Shown piece by piece: positions 44,755 to 53,346 of a stretch of 64,000 nucleotides of DNA. Source of the DNA: CAYUIG01 sp964444685 (GTDB lineage Bacteria > Gemmatimonadota > Gemmatimonadetes > Longimicrobiales > RSA9); contig CAYUIG010000016.1 of the NCBI GenBank assembly GCA_964444685.1, positions 5,250 to 69,249 of the forward strand, written 5' to 3'. Numbering within the stretch: the stretch's first letter is position 1; each line of letters opens with the position of its first letter. The notes beneath the pieces are model-generated. The model saw only the letters and a program-made list of their open reading frames with translations. It searched no databases and was not told the DNA's origin. A program made the translations under genes and the position numbers.

Positions 44755-47565
44755 ATGTTCTCAACGACGATCTCCCGCCGCGCCCTCGCGGTCCTGCTCA
44801 CGCTCGCAGCCACGCCGCTCGCCGCGCAGGCGCCGGCCGACCCGCTGCCTATCGATCCGAACGTGCGCATCGGCACGCTCGAGAACGGACTCCGCTACTA
44901 CGTCCGCAGGAACACGCGTCCGGAGAACCGGGCGGAGCTGCGGCTCGCCGTGAACGCGGGGTCGATCCTCGAGGAGGACGACCAGCTCGGCCTGGCGCAC
45001 CTCGTCGAGCACATGGCGTTCAACGGAACCGAGGACTTCGAGAAGCAGGAGCTGATCGACTACCTCGAGGGGATCGGGATGCAGTTCGGTCCATCGATCA
45101 ATGCGTACACGAGTTTCGACGAGACCGTGTACATGCTCCAGGTGCCGACCGAGAACGCCGCGGTAGTCGACACGGCGTTCCAGATCCTCGAGAACTGGGC
45201 GCATCGCGTGAGCTTCGATCCCGAGGAAGTGGACAAGGAGCGCGGCGTCGTGATCGAGGAATGGCGGCTCGGCCGCGGCGCCGATGCGCGCATCTTCGAT
45301 CAGCAGCTGCCGGTCATGCTGAAGGACTCGCGGTACGCGGAGCGGCTGCCGATCGGCAAACCGGAAATCCTGCGGAGCGTGCCGCACCAGCGGCTCATCG
45401 ACTTCTATCGCGCGTGGTACCGTCCCGACCTCATGGCGGTCGTTGCCGTCGGAGACTTCGATCCCGACGCGATCGAGCGGGTTATCCGTGAGAAGTTCGG
45501 TGCGATTCCCGCGTCGTCGTCACCGGCCGATCGGCCCGCGTACCCGGTGCCGGATCACGCCGAGCCGCTCTATACCATCGCGAGTGACCCGGAGCAGACG
45601 ACGTCGCAGGTGGGCGTGATCGTGAAGCTGCCGCCACGGAGGATCACTACGGTCGGAGACCTCCGGCAGCTGCTCGTCGAGAGACTCGCCACGGGCATGC
45701 TCAACAAGCGCCTCGCCGAGCTCGTGCAGCAGGCGGATCCGCCGTACGTCGGCGCGGGTTCCGGCCGCGGCGGGTTCGTGCGCACCAAGGGGATGTTCCA
45801 GCTCGCTGCGGGCGTCAACGACGGCGGCATTCCGCGCGGACTCGAAGCATTGCTCACCGAGGCCGAACGCGCAGCGCGACACGGCTTCACCGCGACGGAA
45901 CTCGAGCGCGAGAAGGCCGACCTGCTCCGTCAACTCGAGAACGCCTACAACGAGCGCGACAACCGCGAGTCGGCACTGCTCGCGAACGAGTACGGTGCCA
46001 ACTACCTGGAAGGCGAGCCGATCCCGGGCGTCGAGTTCGAGTATCGCACGGCGCAGGCCGTCGTGCCCGCCATCACGCTCGACCAGGTGAATGCGGTAGC
46101 GCGCACCAACCTGGCGGAAGAGAATCGCGTCGTGCTTGCATCCGGTCCGGCCAAGGAAGGCGTGACCCTGCCGACCGCGGATGAAATGGCGGGCATCTTC
46201 CAGCAGGTGGCTGCGGCGGACATCGCGCCATACGAGGACGCGGCAGCCGACGTCCCGCTGCTCGCCGAACTGCCTGCACCCGGCCGGATCACTGCACAGC
46301 GGGCGATGCCCGAACTCGAACTGATCGAATGGGAGCTGTCGAACGGTGCGATCGTCTGGGTAAAGCCCACGACGTTCAAGATGGACGAAGTGCACTTCCG
46401 CGCCGTGAGCCCGGGCGGTTACTCGCTGGCCGGCGACGATGCGCACGTCTCGGCCGAACTGGCGCCCACGCTCATCGCGCTCTCGGGCATCGGTGAACAC
46501 GACCTCATCGCGCTCCAGAAGGAGCTGGCCGGCAAGCGCGTGCAGGTGCAGCCGACGATCGCCGAGACCACGGAGGGCATGGCCGGCATGGCCGCGCCCG
46601 CGGACCTCGAGACGATGCTCCAGCTCACGCACCTCTATTTCACAGCTCCGCGCCGCGATGACGAGGCGCTCGGCAGCCTGCGCGCTCAGTTCGGCGCGCT
46701 GCTGCAGAACCGCAGCGCCAGCCCGCAGGCGGCATTCGCGGATACGCTCGCCGTGACGCTCGCGCAGCATCATCCGCGCGCGCAGCCGCCATCGATGGCC
46801 ATGCTCGAGGAGATCGACCTCGATGCGGCGCTCTCGTTCTACAGCGACCGCTTCGCCGACGCGGGAGACTTCCACTTCGTGTTCGTCGGCGCGATCGACA
46901 CGGCCTCGCTCCGCCCGCTCGTCGAGCGCTACCTCGCCTCGCTGCCCACGACGGGACGGCGGGAGACGTTCGCCGACCTCGGCATCGATCCGCCCACCGG
47001 CGTGGTCGAGAAGACGGTGCTGCGAGGCATCGAACCGAAGGCGCAGACCCGCTTCGTGTTCACCGGGGACTTCGACTACACGCGTGAGAACCGCCTCGCC
47101 ATGCGCATGCTCGCGGCCACGCTCGACATCCGCCTGCGCGAAATCCTGCGCGAGGACCTCGGCGGCACGTACGGCGTGGCTGTCGCAGGCACCTACGACA
47201 AGCATCCCGATGAGGAGTACGCGTTCATCATCGACTTCGGCTCCGATCCGGATCGCGCCGACGAGCTGGGCAACGTCGTGCTCGAAGAGCTGCGCCGCTT
47301 CCAGACGGAAGGGCCGACCGCCGATGAAGTGGCCAAGGTCACCGAGCAGGAGCGACGCCGGCTCGAGACCAGTCGACAGCAGAACGGTTGGTGGGCAACG
47401 CAGCTCGTTTTCGCAGCCGATCATGATGCCGACCCCCGTAACCTGCTCGACGATTCGCTGATCGATGCCATCACCATCGAGTCGATCCGCGCCGCCGCGC
47501 AGCAATGGCTGCGCCTCGACAATTACGTGATGGTTCGCCTGCTGCCGGAGCGCGTCTCGTCCTGA
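44755..47565 (+). CDS. Secreted M16-family zinc metalloprotease
   Basis: 936 residues with signal peptide ('ALAVLLTLAATPLAAQ'). The N-terminal M16 domain has the inverted zinc motif HxxEH in 'LGLAHLVEHMAFNGTEDF' (about residues 82-86) with the downstream Glu in 'EEVDKERGVVIEEW'. The second half repeats the fold without the zinc motif (e.g. 'GDFHFVFVGAIDTASLRPLVERYLASLP', 'LREILREDLGGTYGVAVAGTY'). This matches the long periplasmic PqqL/pitrilysin-like group, which degrades peptides. The stop TGA overlaps the ATG of the DUF72 gene. Confidence 0.93.
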   Translation: MFSTTISRRALAVLLTLAATPLAAQAPADPLPIDPNVRIGTLENGLRYYVRRNTRPENRAELRLAVNAGSILEEDDQLGLAHLVEHMAFNGTEDFEKQELIDYLEGIGMQFGPSINAYTSFDETVYMLQVPTENAAVVDTAFQILENWAHRVSFDPEEVDKERGVVIEEWRLGRGADARIFDQQLPVMLKDSRYAERLPIGKPEILRSVPHQRLIDFYRAWYRPDLMAVVAVGDFDPDAIERVIREKFGAIPASSSPADRPAYPVPDHAEPLYTIASDPEQTTSQVGVIVKLPPRRITTVGDLRQLLVERLATGMLNKRLAELVQQADPPYVGAGSGRGGFVRTKGMFQLAAGVNDGGIPRGLEALLTEAERAARHGFTATELEREKADLLRQLENAYNERDNRESALLANEYGANYLEGEPIPGVEFEYRTAQAVVPAITLDQVNAVARTNLAEENRVVLASGPAKEGVTLPTADEMAGIFQQVAAADIAPYEDAAADVPLLAELPAPGRITAQRAMPELELIEWELSNGAIVWVKPTTFKMDEVHFRAVSPGGYSLAGDDAHVSAELAPTLIALSGIGEHDLIALQKELAGKRVQVQPTIAETTEGMAGMAAPADLETMLQLTHLYFTAPRRDDEALGSLRAQFGALLQNRSASPQAAFADTLAVTLAQHHPRAQPPSMAMLEEIDLDAALSFYSDRFADAGDFHFVFVGAIDTASLRPLVERYLASLPTTGRRETFADLGIDPPTGVVEKTVLRGIEPKAQTRFVFTGDFDYTRENRLAMRMLAATLDIRLREILREDLGGTYGVAVAGTYDKHPDEEYAFIIDFGSDPDRADELGNVVLEELRRFQTEGPTADEVAKVTEQERRRLETSRQQNGWWATQLVFAADHDADPRNLLDDSLIDAITIESIRAAAQQWLRLDNYVMVRLLPERVSS

Positions 47566-48263
47566 TGCGGATCCGCACCGGGACCAGCGGATTCGCCTAC
47601 AAGGAGTGGAAGGGCAGCTTCTACCCGGAGGAGCTGCCCGCCTCCGAATTCCTCTCGTACTACGCCCAGCGGCTGGGCGCAGTCGAGATCAACAACACGT
47701 TCTACCGCATGCCCTCCCGCGACATGCTCGAGGGCTGGGCTGCACAGGTGCCCGAAGGCTTCACCTTCGTCCTCAAGGCACCACGCCAGATCACACACAG
47801 CAAGCGGCTGAAGGAGTGCGAGCAGCCGGTCTCGTACCTGATGGAGAACGCCCGCGTCCTCGGCGCCGCACTCGGACCCATCCTCGTCCAGCTCCCGCCG
47901 AATCTGAAATGCGACGTCGAACGTCTCGAAACGTTTCTCGCGCTGCTTCCCGGCGATGCACGCTTCGCGTTCGAATTCCGCAATCCGACGTGGTTCGATG
48001 ATGCCGTCTACGAGCGGTTGCGCGCGAAGGGTACGGCGCTATGCATTGCGGACACCGATGAGGAAACCGACCCGTTCGTGACCACCGCCGACTGGGGCTA
48101 CCTGCGTCTCCGCCGGACCGCATACGAAGACCAGGACCTCGAGACGTGGGCCGATCGGCTGCGCGGCACGGAATGGAAGGACGCCTTCGTCTTCTTCAAG
48201 CACGAGGACGAGGGAACCGGTCCGCGCCTGGCGAAGCGCTTCGCGGAGATCGTCGCCGTCTAG
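47565..48263 (+). CDS. DUF72 family protein (YecE-like)
   Basis: 232 residues from ATG 47565, sharing one base with the preceding stop. The family signature is complete: 'RIRTGTSGFAYKEWKGSFYPEELPASEFLSYYAQRLGAVEINNTFYRMP', 'FTFVLKAPRQITHSKRLKE', 'LGPILVQLPPNLKCD', 'FAFEFRNPTWFDDAVYERL', and 'WGYLRLRR'. DUF72 proteins have a TIM-barrel fold; no activity is established. It ends 4 bp into the ligD 3' end on the other strand, so the two are convergent. DUF72 genes are sometimes near DNA-repair genes, but no role follows from that. Confidence 0.9.
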   Translation: MRIRTGTSGFAYKEWKGSFYPEELPASEFLSYYAQRLGAVEINNTFYRMPSRDMLEGWAAQVPEGFTFVLKAPRQITHSKRLKECEQPVSYLMENARVLGAALGPILVQLPPNLKCDVERLETFLALLPGDARFAFEFRNPTWFDDAVYERLRAKGTALCIADTDEETDPFVTTADWGYLRLRRTAYEDQDLETWADRLRGTEWKDAFVFFKHEDEGTGPRLAKRFAEIVAV

Positions 48264-50755
48264 AGCGACCGCAGCCGGGACAGCGCGCCGAGCAGGTCCG
48301 GCTTCAACTCCAGCACCTGATGCATCGGATCTCCGCGCTTGCGCAGGCGCGCGGGTACCGTGCGGATGGTGTGCTTCCCGATCGACAGCCTGCGATTCAC
48401 TTCCTTCCACTCGAGCGGTGTCGACACGGGCGCGCCCGGCAGCGGCCGCACACAGTACGGCGCGACGAGCAGCTTGCCGTGCCCGTTCTGCAGCGCATCG
48501 ACGTAGACCTTCCCCTCACGGTCACCCACGCGGCGTGTGGTGGTCGCGATCTCCGGCAGTTCGCGCACGGCGAACGCCGCCACCAGTTCGCCGAGCTGAC
48601 GCGTCTGCGCGTGCGTCAGCTGGCCGCCCAGCGGCAGCAGTACGTGCAGTCCCGACGACCCGCTCGTCTTTACGAACACCGGCAGCTCGATCCGGTCGCA
48701 CAGGTCCTTGAGTGCGAGCGCGATCGCGATCACGTCCGTGAACGGCGCGCCCTTCGGATCGAGGTCGAGGATGCACCAGTCCGGGCGCTCGAGCGTTCCC
48801 ACCCGCGACGACCAGATGTGGAGGGGGATGGACGCCGAGTTCGCGACGTAGAGCAGTGAGGGCTCGTCGTCGCATACGAAGTATCCCAGCTCACGCTCGG
48901 AGTCCGAGCTGTACACGCGTTCCCTGCGGATCCACTCCGGTGCGAAGCTGGGCGCATCCTTCTGGAAGAACGACTTGCCGGCGATGCCGTCGGGGAAGCG
49001 CGTCATGACCAGCGGCCGGTCGCGCAGGTAGGGAAGCAGCCACTCCGACACGCTGCGGTAGTACTCGATCAGGTCGCCCTTCGTGTAGCCGTCCTGCGGC
49101 CAAAGCACCTTGTCCAGGTTCGTGAAGCGGACGGTGCGCTCCTCCGGCTCGGCGCGCACTTCGACGACCTCCGGCAGCGGGTCGGCCGGGGCGTCAACGC
49201 GCACGCACTCCTCCGGGCGCTTGTCGTCGCGCATGCGCAGGAACACGGGATGCCGCAGCAGACCCTCGCGGGTCGACTCCTTGTAGCGCACCTCGCACAC
49301 GAACTCAGGCCTTACCCACACGTGGTCCCGGCCCGCAGGGGAGTGCATTGCCGGCGGCTCGTCCACACGCATCCCATCCAGCGCGGACTTCACGTCACGA
49401 AGCTGCTTCGACGTGAAGCCGCTGCCCACCGACCCCGCATACGTGAGCCTCGCATCATCGAACACCGCCAGGTGCAGTGCACCGAAACCCGAACGCGTTC
49501 CCTTCGGTGCCGTGTATCCGACCACGACGAAGTCGCCGCTGCGATCCGCCCGCACCTTCTTCCAGTGCGACGAGCGCCCGCTCACGTACGGCGAGTCCGC
49601 CCGCTTCGCGACCATACCTTCGAGGCCCAGACCACCGAGTTGCTCGAAGAACGCTTCGCCCTGCGCGTCCACGTGATCGCAGTATCGAAGGGGCCCGATC
49701 GTGGGGAGCGCGAGCCGCAGGAGGCGCTTCCGTTCGATGAGTGGTAAACGTCGCAAATCGAAGTCTTCGAACGCGATGAGGTCGAAGATATAAAGCGACA
49801 CGGGAAGTTCCGCCGCCGCGGCGCGGACGTCGGATGCGCGGCGGAGCAGGGCGCGCTTCTGGAGCCGCTGGAAGCTGGGACGACCGGTAGCATCGTGCGC
49901 CACCACCTCGCCGTCCATGACCACCCGGGAATAGGGAAGCGCCGCGAGCGCGGACGCGACCTCGGGGAACGCGGCGGTCGCGTCGCGGCCGTTGCGCGTG
50001 CGCAGCGTGGCGCGGCCATCCTCCAGCGACGCGATGAGGCGGTAGCCGTCGTACTTGATCTCGAACAGCCACGCCGGATCGGTGAACGGCGCGTCCGCGG
50101 TCTCCGCGAGCATCGGCTGAACCGCGCGCGGATCGACCGACGCGCGCGGGGCCTTCAGCGACGCGAGCTCGGAGCGGATCGGTGCCGCCTTGTCGAATCC
50201 TTCGCCGAGCTGATGGACGGTGAGGCCGGAGAGGATCGAGTCGTCGGGCAGGTCGTCGCGGCCCGGACCCATGAGCGCGTCGCGCTCCTTGATCAGCAGC
50301 CAGTCCCGCTCGCTGCGCTTCGTCTTCACGAGGGTCCACCGCCCGCGCAGCTTGTAGCCGCGCAGCTCGAAGAGCAGCTTGCCCTTGTCGAAGCCGGCCT
50401 CCGGGTCCTCGAGCGGCACCCACACGCCGCGATCCCACAGGATCACGGCGCCCGCGCCGTAGTTGCCCTCCGGAATGACGCCCTCGAAGTCGCCGTACTC
50501 GACCGGGTGGTCCTCGACCTGGATGGCGGCGCGCTTGTTGGCCTGGTCGTACGAAGGCCCCTTCGGGACCGCCCAGGACTTCAGCACCCCGTCCAGCTCG
50601 AGACGCAGGTCGTAGTGGAGCTGGCGGGCCGCGTGCTTCTGCATGACGTAGAGCCGGCCGCTCCCGCTCCGGACCGTGCCGGCGGGCTCGGGGGTGCGCT
50701 CCACGTTCCGCTTCGCGCGGTAGGTCGAAAGGGCGTCGTCGCTCGTCTTCTTCAT
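48260..50755 (-). CDS. ligD: ATP-dependent DNA ligase D, order PE-ligase-polymerase
   Basis: 831 residues from ATG 50755 ('MKKTSDDALSTYRAKRNV'). LigD processes and seals double-strand ends held by Ku. Domain order: 3'-phosphoesterase first (about 25-160, 'QLHYDLRLELDGVLKSWAVPKGP', 'EYGDFEGVIPEGNYGAGAV'), ATP-dependent ligase (about 210-520, nucleotidylated Lys in 'FEIKYDGYRLIA', then 'VVMDGEVVA', 'EGMVAKR' and 'WKKVR'), then the primase-like polymerase (about 550-831, 'LDLDPKGAPFTDV', 'KTSGSSGLHVLLPL'). This is the Pseudomonas-type order rather than Pol-PE-Lig of mycobacteria. It is divergent from ku across 36 bp. Confidence 0.96.
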   Translation of the reverse strand: MKKTSDDALSTYRAKRNVERTPEPAGTVRSGSGRLYVMQKHAARQLHYDLRLELDGVLKSWAVPKGPSYDQANKRAAIQVEDHPVEYGDFEGVIPEGNYGAGAVILWDRGVWVPLEDPEAGFDKGKLLFELRGYKLRGRWTLVKTKRSERDWLLIKERDALMGPGRDDLPDDSILSGLTVHQLGEGFDKAAPIRSELASLKAPRASVDPRAVQPMLAETADAPFTDPAWLFEIKYDGYRLIASLEDGRATLRTRNGRDATAAFPEVASALAALPYSRVVMDGEVVAHDATGRPSFQRLQKRALLRRASDVRAAAAELPVSLYIFDLIAFEDFDLRRLPLIERKRLLRLALPTIGPLRYCDHVDAQGEAFFEQLGGLGLEGMVAKRADSPYVSGRSSHWKKVRADRSGDFVVVGYTAPKGTRSGFGALHLAVFDDARLTYAGSVGSGFTSKQLRDVKSALDGMRVDEPPAMHSPAGRDHVWVRPEFVCEVRYKESTREGLLRHPVFLRMRDDKRPEECVRVDAPADPLPEVVEVRAEPEERTVRFTNLDKVLWPQDGYTKGDLIEYYRSVSEWLLPYLRDRPLVMTRFPDGIAGKSFFQKDAPSFAPEWIRRERVYSSDSERELGYFVCDDEPSLLYVANSASIPLHIWSSRVGTLERPDWCILDLDPKGAPFTDVIAIALALKDLCDRIELPVFVKTSGSSGLHVLLPLGGQLTHAQTRQLGELVAAFAVRELPEIATTTRRVGDREGKVYVDALQNGHGKLLVAPYCVRPLPGAPVSTPLEWKEVNRRLSIGKHTIRTVPARLRKRGDPMHQVLELKPDLLGALSRLRSL

Positions 50756-50783
50756 TGCGCCGCAGTGGGTTCCCGCATATATA
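50755..50783 (+). promoter_or_regulatory. ku promoter in the 36-bp ligD/ku gap
   Basis: -35 TTGCGC at 50755-50760 (overlapping the ligD start codon) and -10 TATATA at 50778-50783, 17-nt spacer. The -10 ends 8 nt before the ku ATG. TATATA is self-complementary, so it could also serve as the -10 for ligD on the other strand, although no matching minus-strand -35 is evident. Confidence 0.5.
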
Positions 50784-50791
50784 CCTCCGCC

Positions 50792-51655
50792 ATGAGCGCA
50801 CGCGCCATCGGCACCGCCAACATCTCCTTCGGCCTCGTCTCGGTCCCGGTCAAGCTGTACTCCGCGGCCGATTCGTCGGCGAGCGTTTCCTTCAACTGGA
50901 TCCACCGCGACTGCGGATCCCGCCTGAAGCAGCAGTACATCTGCGCGCAGGAAGGAGTGGTCGTCGAGCGCGACCAGATGGTCAAGGGCTACGAGTTCTC
51001 GAAGGGCCAGTACGTGCTCTTCAACGACGACGAGCTCAAGGCCATCGAGGCGAAGTCCGACGGCGCGATCGAGATCGTCGAGTTCGTGCCGGCCGACCGC
51101 ATCGACCGCGTCTACATCGACAAGCCGTACTACCTCGGCCCCGACAAGGGCGGCGACCGCGCGTACCGCCTGCTCAGCGCCGCCATGCGCAAGACCGGTC
51201 TCTCGGCACTCGGCCGTTACAACGCGCGCGGCAAGTCGTACCTGATCCTGCTCAGCCCGCACGGCGACGGCGGCATCATCCTCGAACAGTTGCACTACGC
51301 CAACGAAGTCCGTTCGTTCGACGAGGTGCCGATCGGCTCGGCGGAGGTGAAGGACACGGAGCTGATGCTCGCAGTGCAGCTCATTCAGCAGGTGGCCACG
51401 GACGAGTTCCGCCCCGAGAACTACTCGGACGAGGTGCGCGCACGTGTCCTCGAGCTCATCGAGCGCAAGGTGCAGGGCGAGGACATCACGACGGCACCGG
51501 CCGAGGAGCCGCAGACCCAGATCATCGACCTCATGGAGGCGCTCAAGGCGAGCCTGTCACGCAGCGAGGCGCGCGAGGAGGAGGATCGCAAGCCGGCCCG
51601 CACCGCGCGCTCCGCTACCCGCAAGACCGCGAAGCGGAAGGCGGGCGGCGCCTGA
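50792..51655 (+). CDS. ku: Non-homologous end-joining protein Ku
   Basis: 287 residues from ATG 50792; the frame is open far upstream, but there it is antisense to ligD. Bacterial Ku is a homodimeric ring that binds double-strand ends and recruits LigD. Hallmarks: 'IGTANISFGLVSVPVKLYSA', 'FNWIHRDCGSRLKQQYIC', 'VVVERDQMVKGYEFSKGQYV', 'PYYLGPDKGGDRAYRLLSAAM', and the Lys/Arg-rich C-terminal tail ('RTARSATRKTAKRKAGGA') that typically contacts DNA. A MerR-like/TPR gene begins 22 nt downstream. Confidence 0.97.
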   Translation: MSARAIGTANISFGLVSVPVKLYSAADSSASVSFNWIHRDCGSRLKQQYICAQEGVVVERDQMVKGYEFSKGQYVLFNDDELKAIEAKSDGAIEIVEFVPADRIDRVYIDKPYYLGPDKGGDRAYRLLSAAMRKTGLSALGRYNARGKSYLILLSPHGDGGIILEQLHYANEVRSFDEVPIGSAEVKDTELMLAVQLIQQVATDEFRPENYSDEVRARVLELIERKVQGEDITTAPAEEPQTQIIDLMEALKASLSRSEAREEEDRKPARTARSATRKTAKRKAGGA

Positions 51656-51677
51656 CGCGGGCCGCGACCGCGTCCGC

Positions 51678-52505
51678 ATGAAGGGGTACACCACCGCCGA
51701 CGTCGCTCGCCTGCTCGGGCTCGATCCACGGCGCATCCGCCGGCTCGCCCGCGGCGGCATCGTCCAGCCCGTTCGCGGGCCCCGCAACGAATACCGCTTC
51801 GACTTCCAGGACCTCGTCCTGCTGCGCGCTGCCGCCGGCCTCCTGCGCGCACGTGTCCCGGGGCGACGCATCCTGTCCGCCCTCCGGTCGCTCCGCCGGC
51901 AGCTCCCGGACGGCTCGCTCTCCGGGCTGCGCATCAGTGCCGATGCAGACACGATCGTCGTGCGCGACGCGTCCGGCGCATGGCACCCGCTCTCCGGCCA
52001 GCTCCTGCTCGACTTCCGCACCGACCACCTCGCCGGCACGGTCGAGCCCATACGCCCCGAGGCGGAGCGCCCGCGCCAGAAGCGCGATGCGCAGGCATGG
52101 TACGAGCTGGGCGTCGAGCTCGAAGCCGTCTCGCGCGACGAGGCGCGGCGCGCGTACGAACGCGCACTCGATGTCGAGCCGTCGCACGCCGACGCACTCG
52201 TGAATCTCGGCCGCATCATCCACGAGGATGGCGACCCGGCAGCCGCGGCTTCGCTCTACCGCCGCGCACTCGCCGGCGGACGTCACGCTACCGCCGCGTT
52301 CAATCTCGGCGTTGCGCTGGAAGATCTCGGCCGCGACCGCGACGCGATCGACGCGTATCACGCGGCGCTCAGCGCGGACGAACGGTTCGCGGACGCGCAC
52401 TTCAACCTGTCCCGCATCCACGAGCGCCTCGGCGACAGCCTCGCCGCGCTCCGTCATCTCCGCAGCTACCGGTCGCTCACGGGCGGCTCGCGCACCGCCC
52501 ACTGA
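51678..52505 (+). CDS. MerR-like HTH protein with C-terminal TPR repeats
   Basis: 275 residues from ATG 51678. Residues 1-70 form a MerR-type winged helix ('YTTADVARLLGLDPRRIRRLARGGIVQPVRGPRNEYRFDFQDLVLLRAA'). A beta-rich linker follows ('SGLRISADADTIVVRDASGAWHPLSGQLLLDF'). About three TPR units occupy residues 135-265 ('AWYELGVELEAVSRDEARRAYERALDVEPSHADALVNLGRI', 'AAFNLGVALEDLGRDRDAIDAYHAALSADERFADAHFNLSRIHERLGD'). It starts 22 nt after ku and is probably cotranscribed, suggesting a regulator or adaptor connected with end joining; target unknown. No effector-binding MerR C-terminal domain is present. Confidence 0.82.
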   Translation: MKGYTTADVARLLGLDPRRIRRLARGGIVQPVRGPRNEYRFDFQDLVLLRAAAGLLRARVPGRRILSALRSLRRQLPDGSLSGLRISADADTIVVRDASGAWHPLSGQLLLDFRTDHLAGTVEPIRPEAERPRQKRDAQAWYELGVELEAVSRDEARRAYERALDVEPSHADALVNLGRIIHEDGDPAAAASLYRRALAGGRHATAAFNLGVALEDLGRDRDAIDAYHAALSADERFADAHFNLSRIHERLGDSLAALRHLRSYRSLTGGSRTAH

Positions 52506-52858
52506 TGCCGGCGTGGCTCCTCCTCGCCTGGAGCGGCCTCGCCGCCGCGTTGGTGTCGGCATGCGTCCGCGCATTGCTGGCCTTTCCACGCGAGGGCTCC
52601 GCCTTCCGCCGGCTCGCCACCGCCACCGTGCTGGGACTGTTCGTGCTGCCGGTGGTGTACGGGTTCGCATTCGAGGCCATCGGGCGCGCGGACCTCGTGA
52701 CCGGTGCGGCGCTCGGTCTGGTGCACGGCCTCATCGAGACAGCCGTCCGCTTCCGTTCCACGACCCCCGCCAACCGGCGACGAGCCATCGCGCACGGACT
52801 GCTCAGCGGGCTCTCGTACGGCGTCGTGATCGGCTTCCTCTACCTCGTGCCCGCTTGA
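52505..52858 (+). CDS. Small integral membrane protein
   Basis: 117 residues from ATG 52505, sharing a base with the previous stop. Four hydrophobic stretches are visible: 'AWLLLAWSGLAAALVSACV', 'ATATVLGLFVLPVVYGFAF', 'LVTGAALGLVHGLIETAV' and 'GLLSGLSYGVVIGFLYLV'. The glycine-rich fourth helix and conserved-looking 'HGLIE' are reminiscent of small uncharacterised membrane families, but I do not recognise it. The start overlap implies coupling with the MerR/TPR gene. The TTGACG of the argR promoter overlaps its stop. Confidence 0.75.
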   Translation: MPAWLLLAWSGLAAALVSACVRALLAFPREGSAFRRLATATVLGLFVLPVVYGFAFEAIGRADLVTGAALGLVHGLIETAVRFRSTTPANRRRAIAHGLLSGLSYGVVIGFLYLVPA

Positions 52859-52884
52859 CGCGCCGCACAACCGGCGGATAGCCT
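52855..52884 (+). promoter_or_regulatory. argR promoter
   Basis: -35 TTGACG at 52855-52860 and -10 TAGCCT at 52879-52884, 18-nt spacer. The -10 ends 6 nt before ATG 52891, predicting leaderless argR mRNA. Spacing is the same as at the argC and thrS-leader promoters. Confidence 0.6.
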
Positions 52885-52890
52885 CGTCCC

Positions 52891-53346
52891 ATGGCCAAAC
52901 GCGAGCGCCACGACGCCATACGCGAGATCGTCCAGTCCCATCGCGTCACCAGCCAGGAGCATCTGCGCGAACTCCTCGGCCGGCGCGGCGTGGACGTCGC
53001 ACAGGCCACCCTCTCGCGCGACATCCGCGAGCTCCGCCTCATCAAGGTCCCCGACGCCGACGGCACCTCCCACTACACGCTCCCGCCCGAAGCATGGGAG
53101 CAGTCGCCGCCGCTTCAGCGACTCCTGCCCACGCTGTTCGTCGGCGCCGAAGGCACCGGCAACCTCCTCGTCGTGAAGACCCTGGCCGGCGGCGCCCAGG
53201 TACTGGCCGAAGCGCTCGACTGGGAGGAGTGGCCCGAGATCCTCGGGACGCTCGCCGGGGACGATACCATCCTCATCATCCTGCGGGACGCTCGGCGGCT
53301 TCGGAAGGTTACGGATCGGCTGTTCGACCTTGCCGGGGAGGCTTGA
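52891..53346 (+). CDS. argR: Arginine repressor ArgR
   Basis: 151 residues. ArgR is an arginine-responsive hexameric regulator of arginine genes. The N-terminal winged helix contains 'RHDAIREIVQSHRVTSQEHLRELLGRRGVDVAQATLSRDIRELRLIKV', including the conserved SRDI recognition element. The C-terminal oligomerisation/arginine-binding domain shows 'LLVVKTLAGGAQVLAEALD' and 'ILGTLAGDDTILIIL', with the GDDT arginine-contact motif. The gene precedes the arg operon, and a good ARG-box match is present before argC. Confidence 0.95.
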   Translation: MAKRERHDAIREIVQSHRVTSQEHLRELLGRRGVDVAQATLSRDIRELRLIKVPDADGTSHYTLPPEAWEQSPPLQRLLPTLFVGAEGTGNLLVVKTLAGGAQVLAEALDWEEWPEILGTLAGDDTILIILRDARRLRKVTDRLFDLAGEA

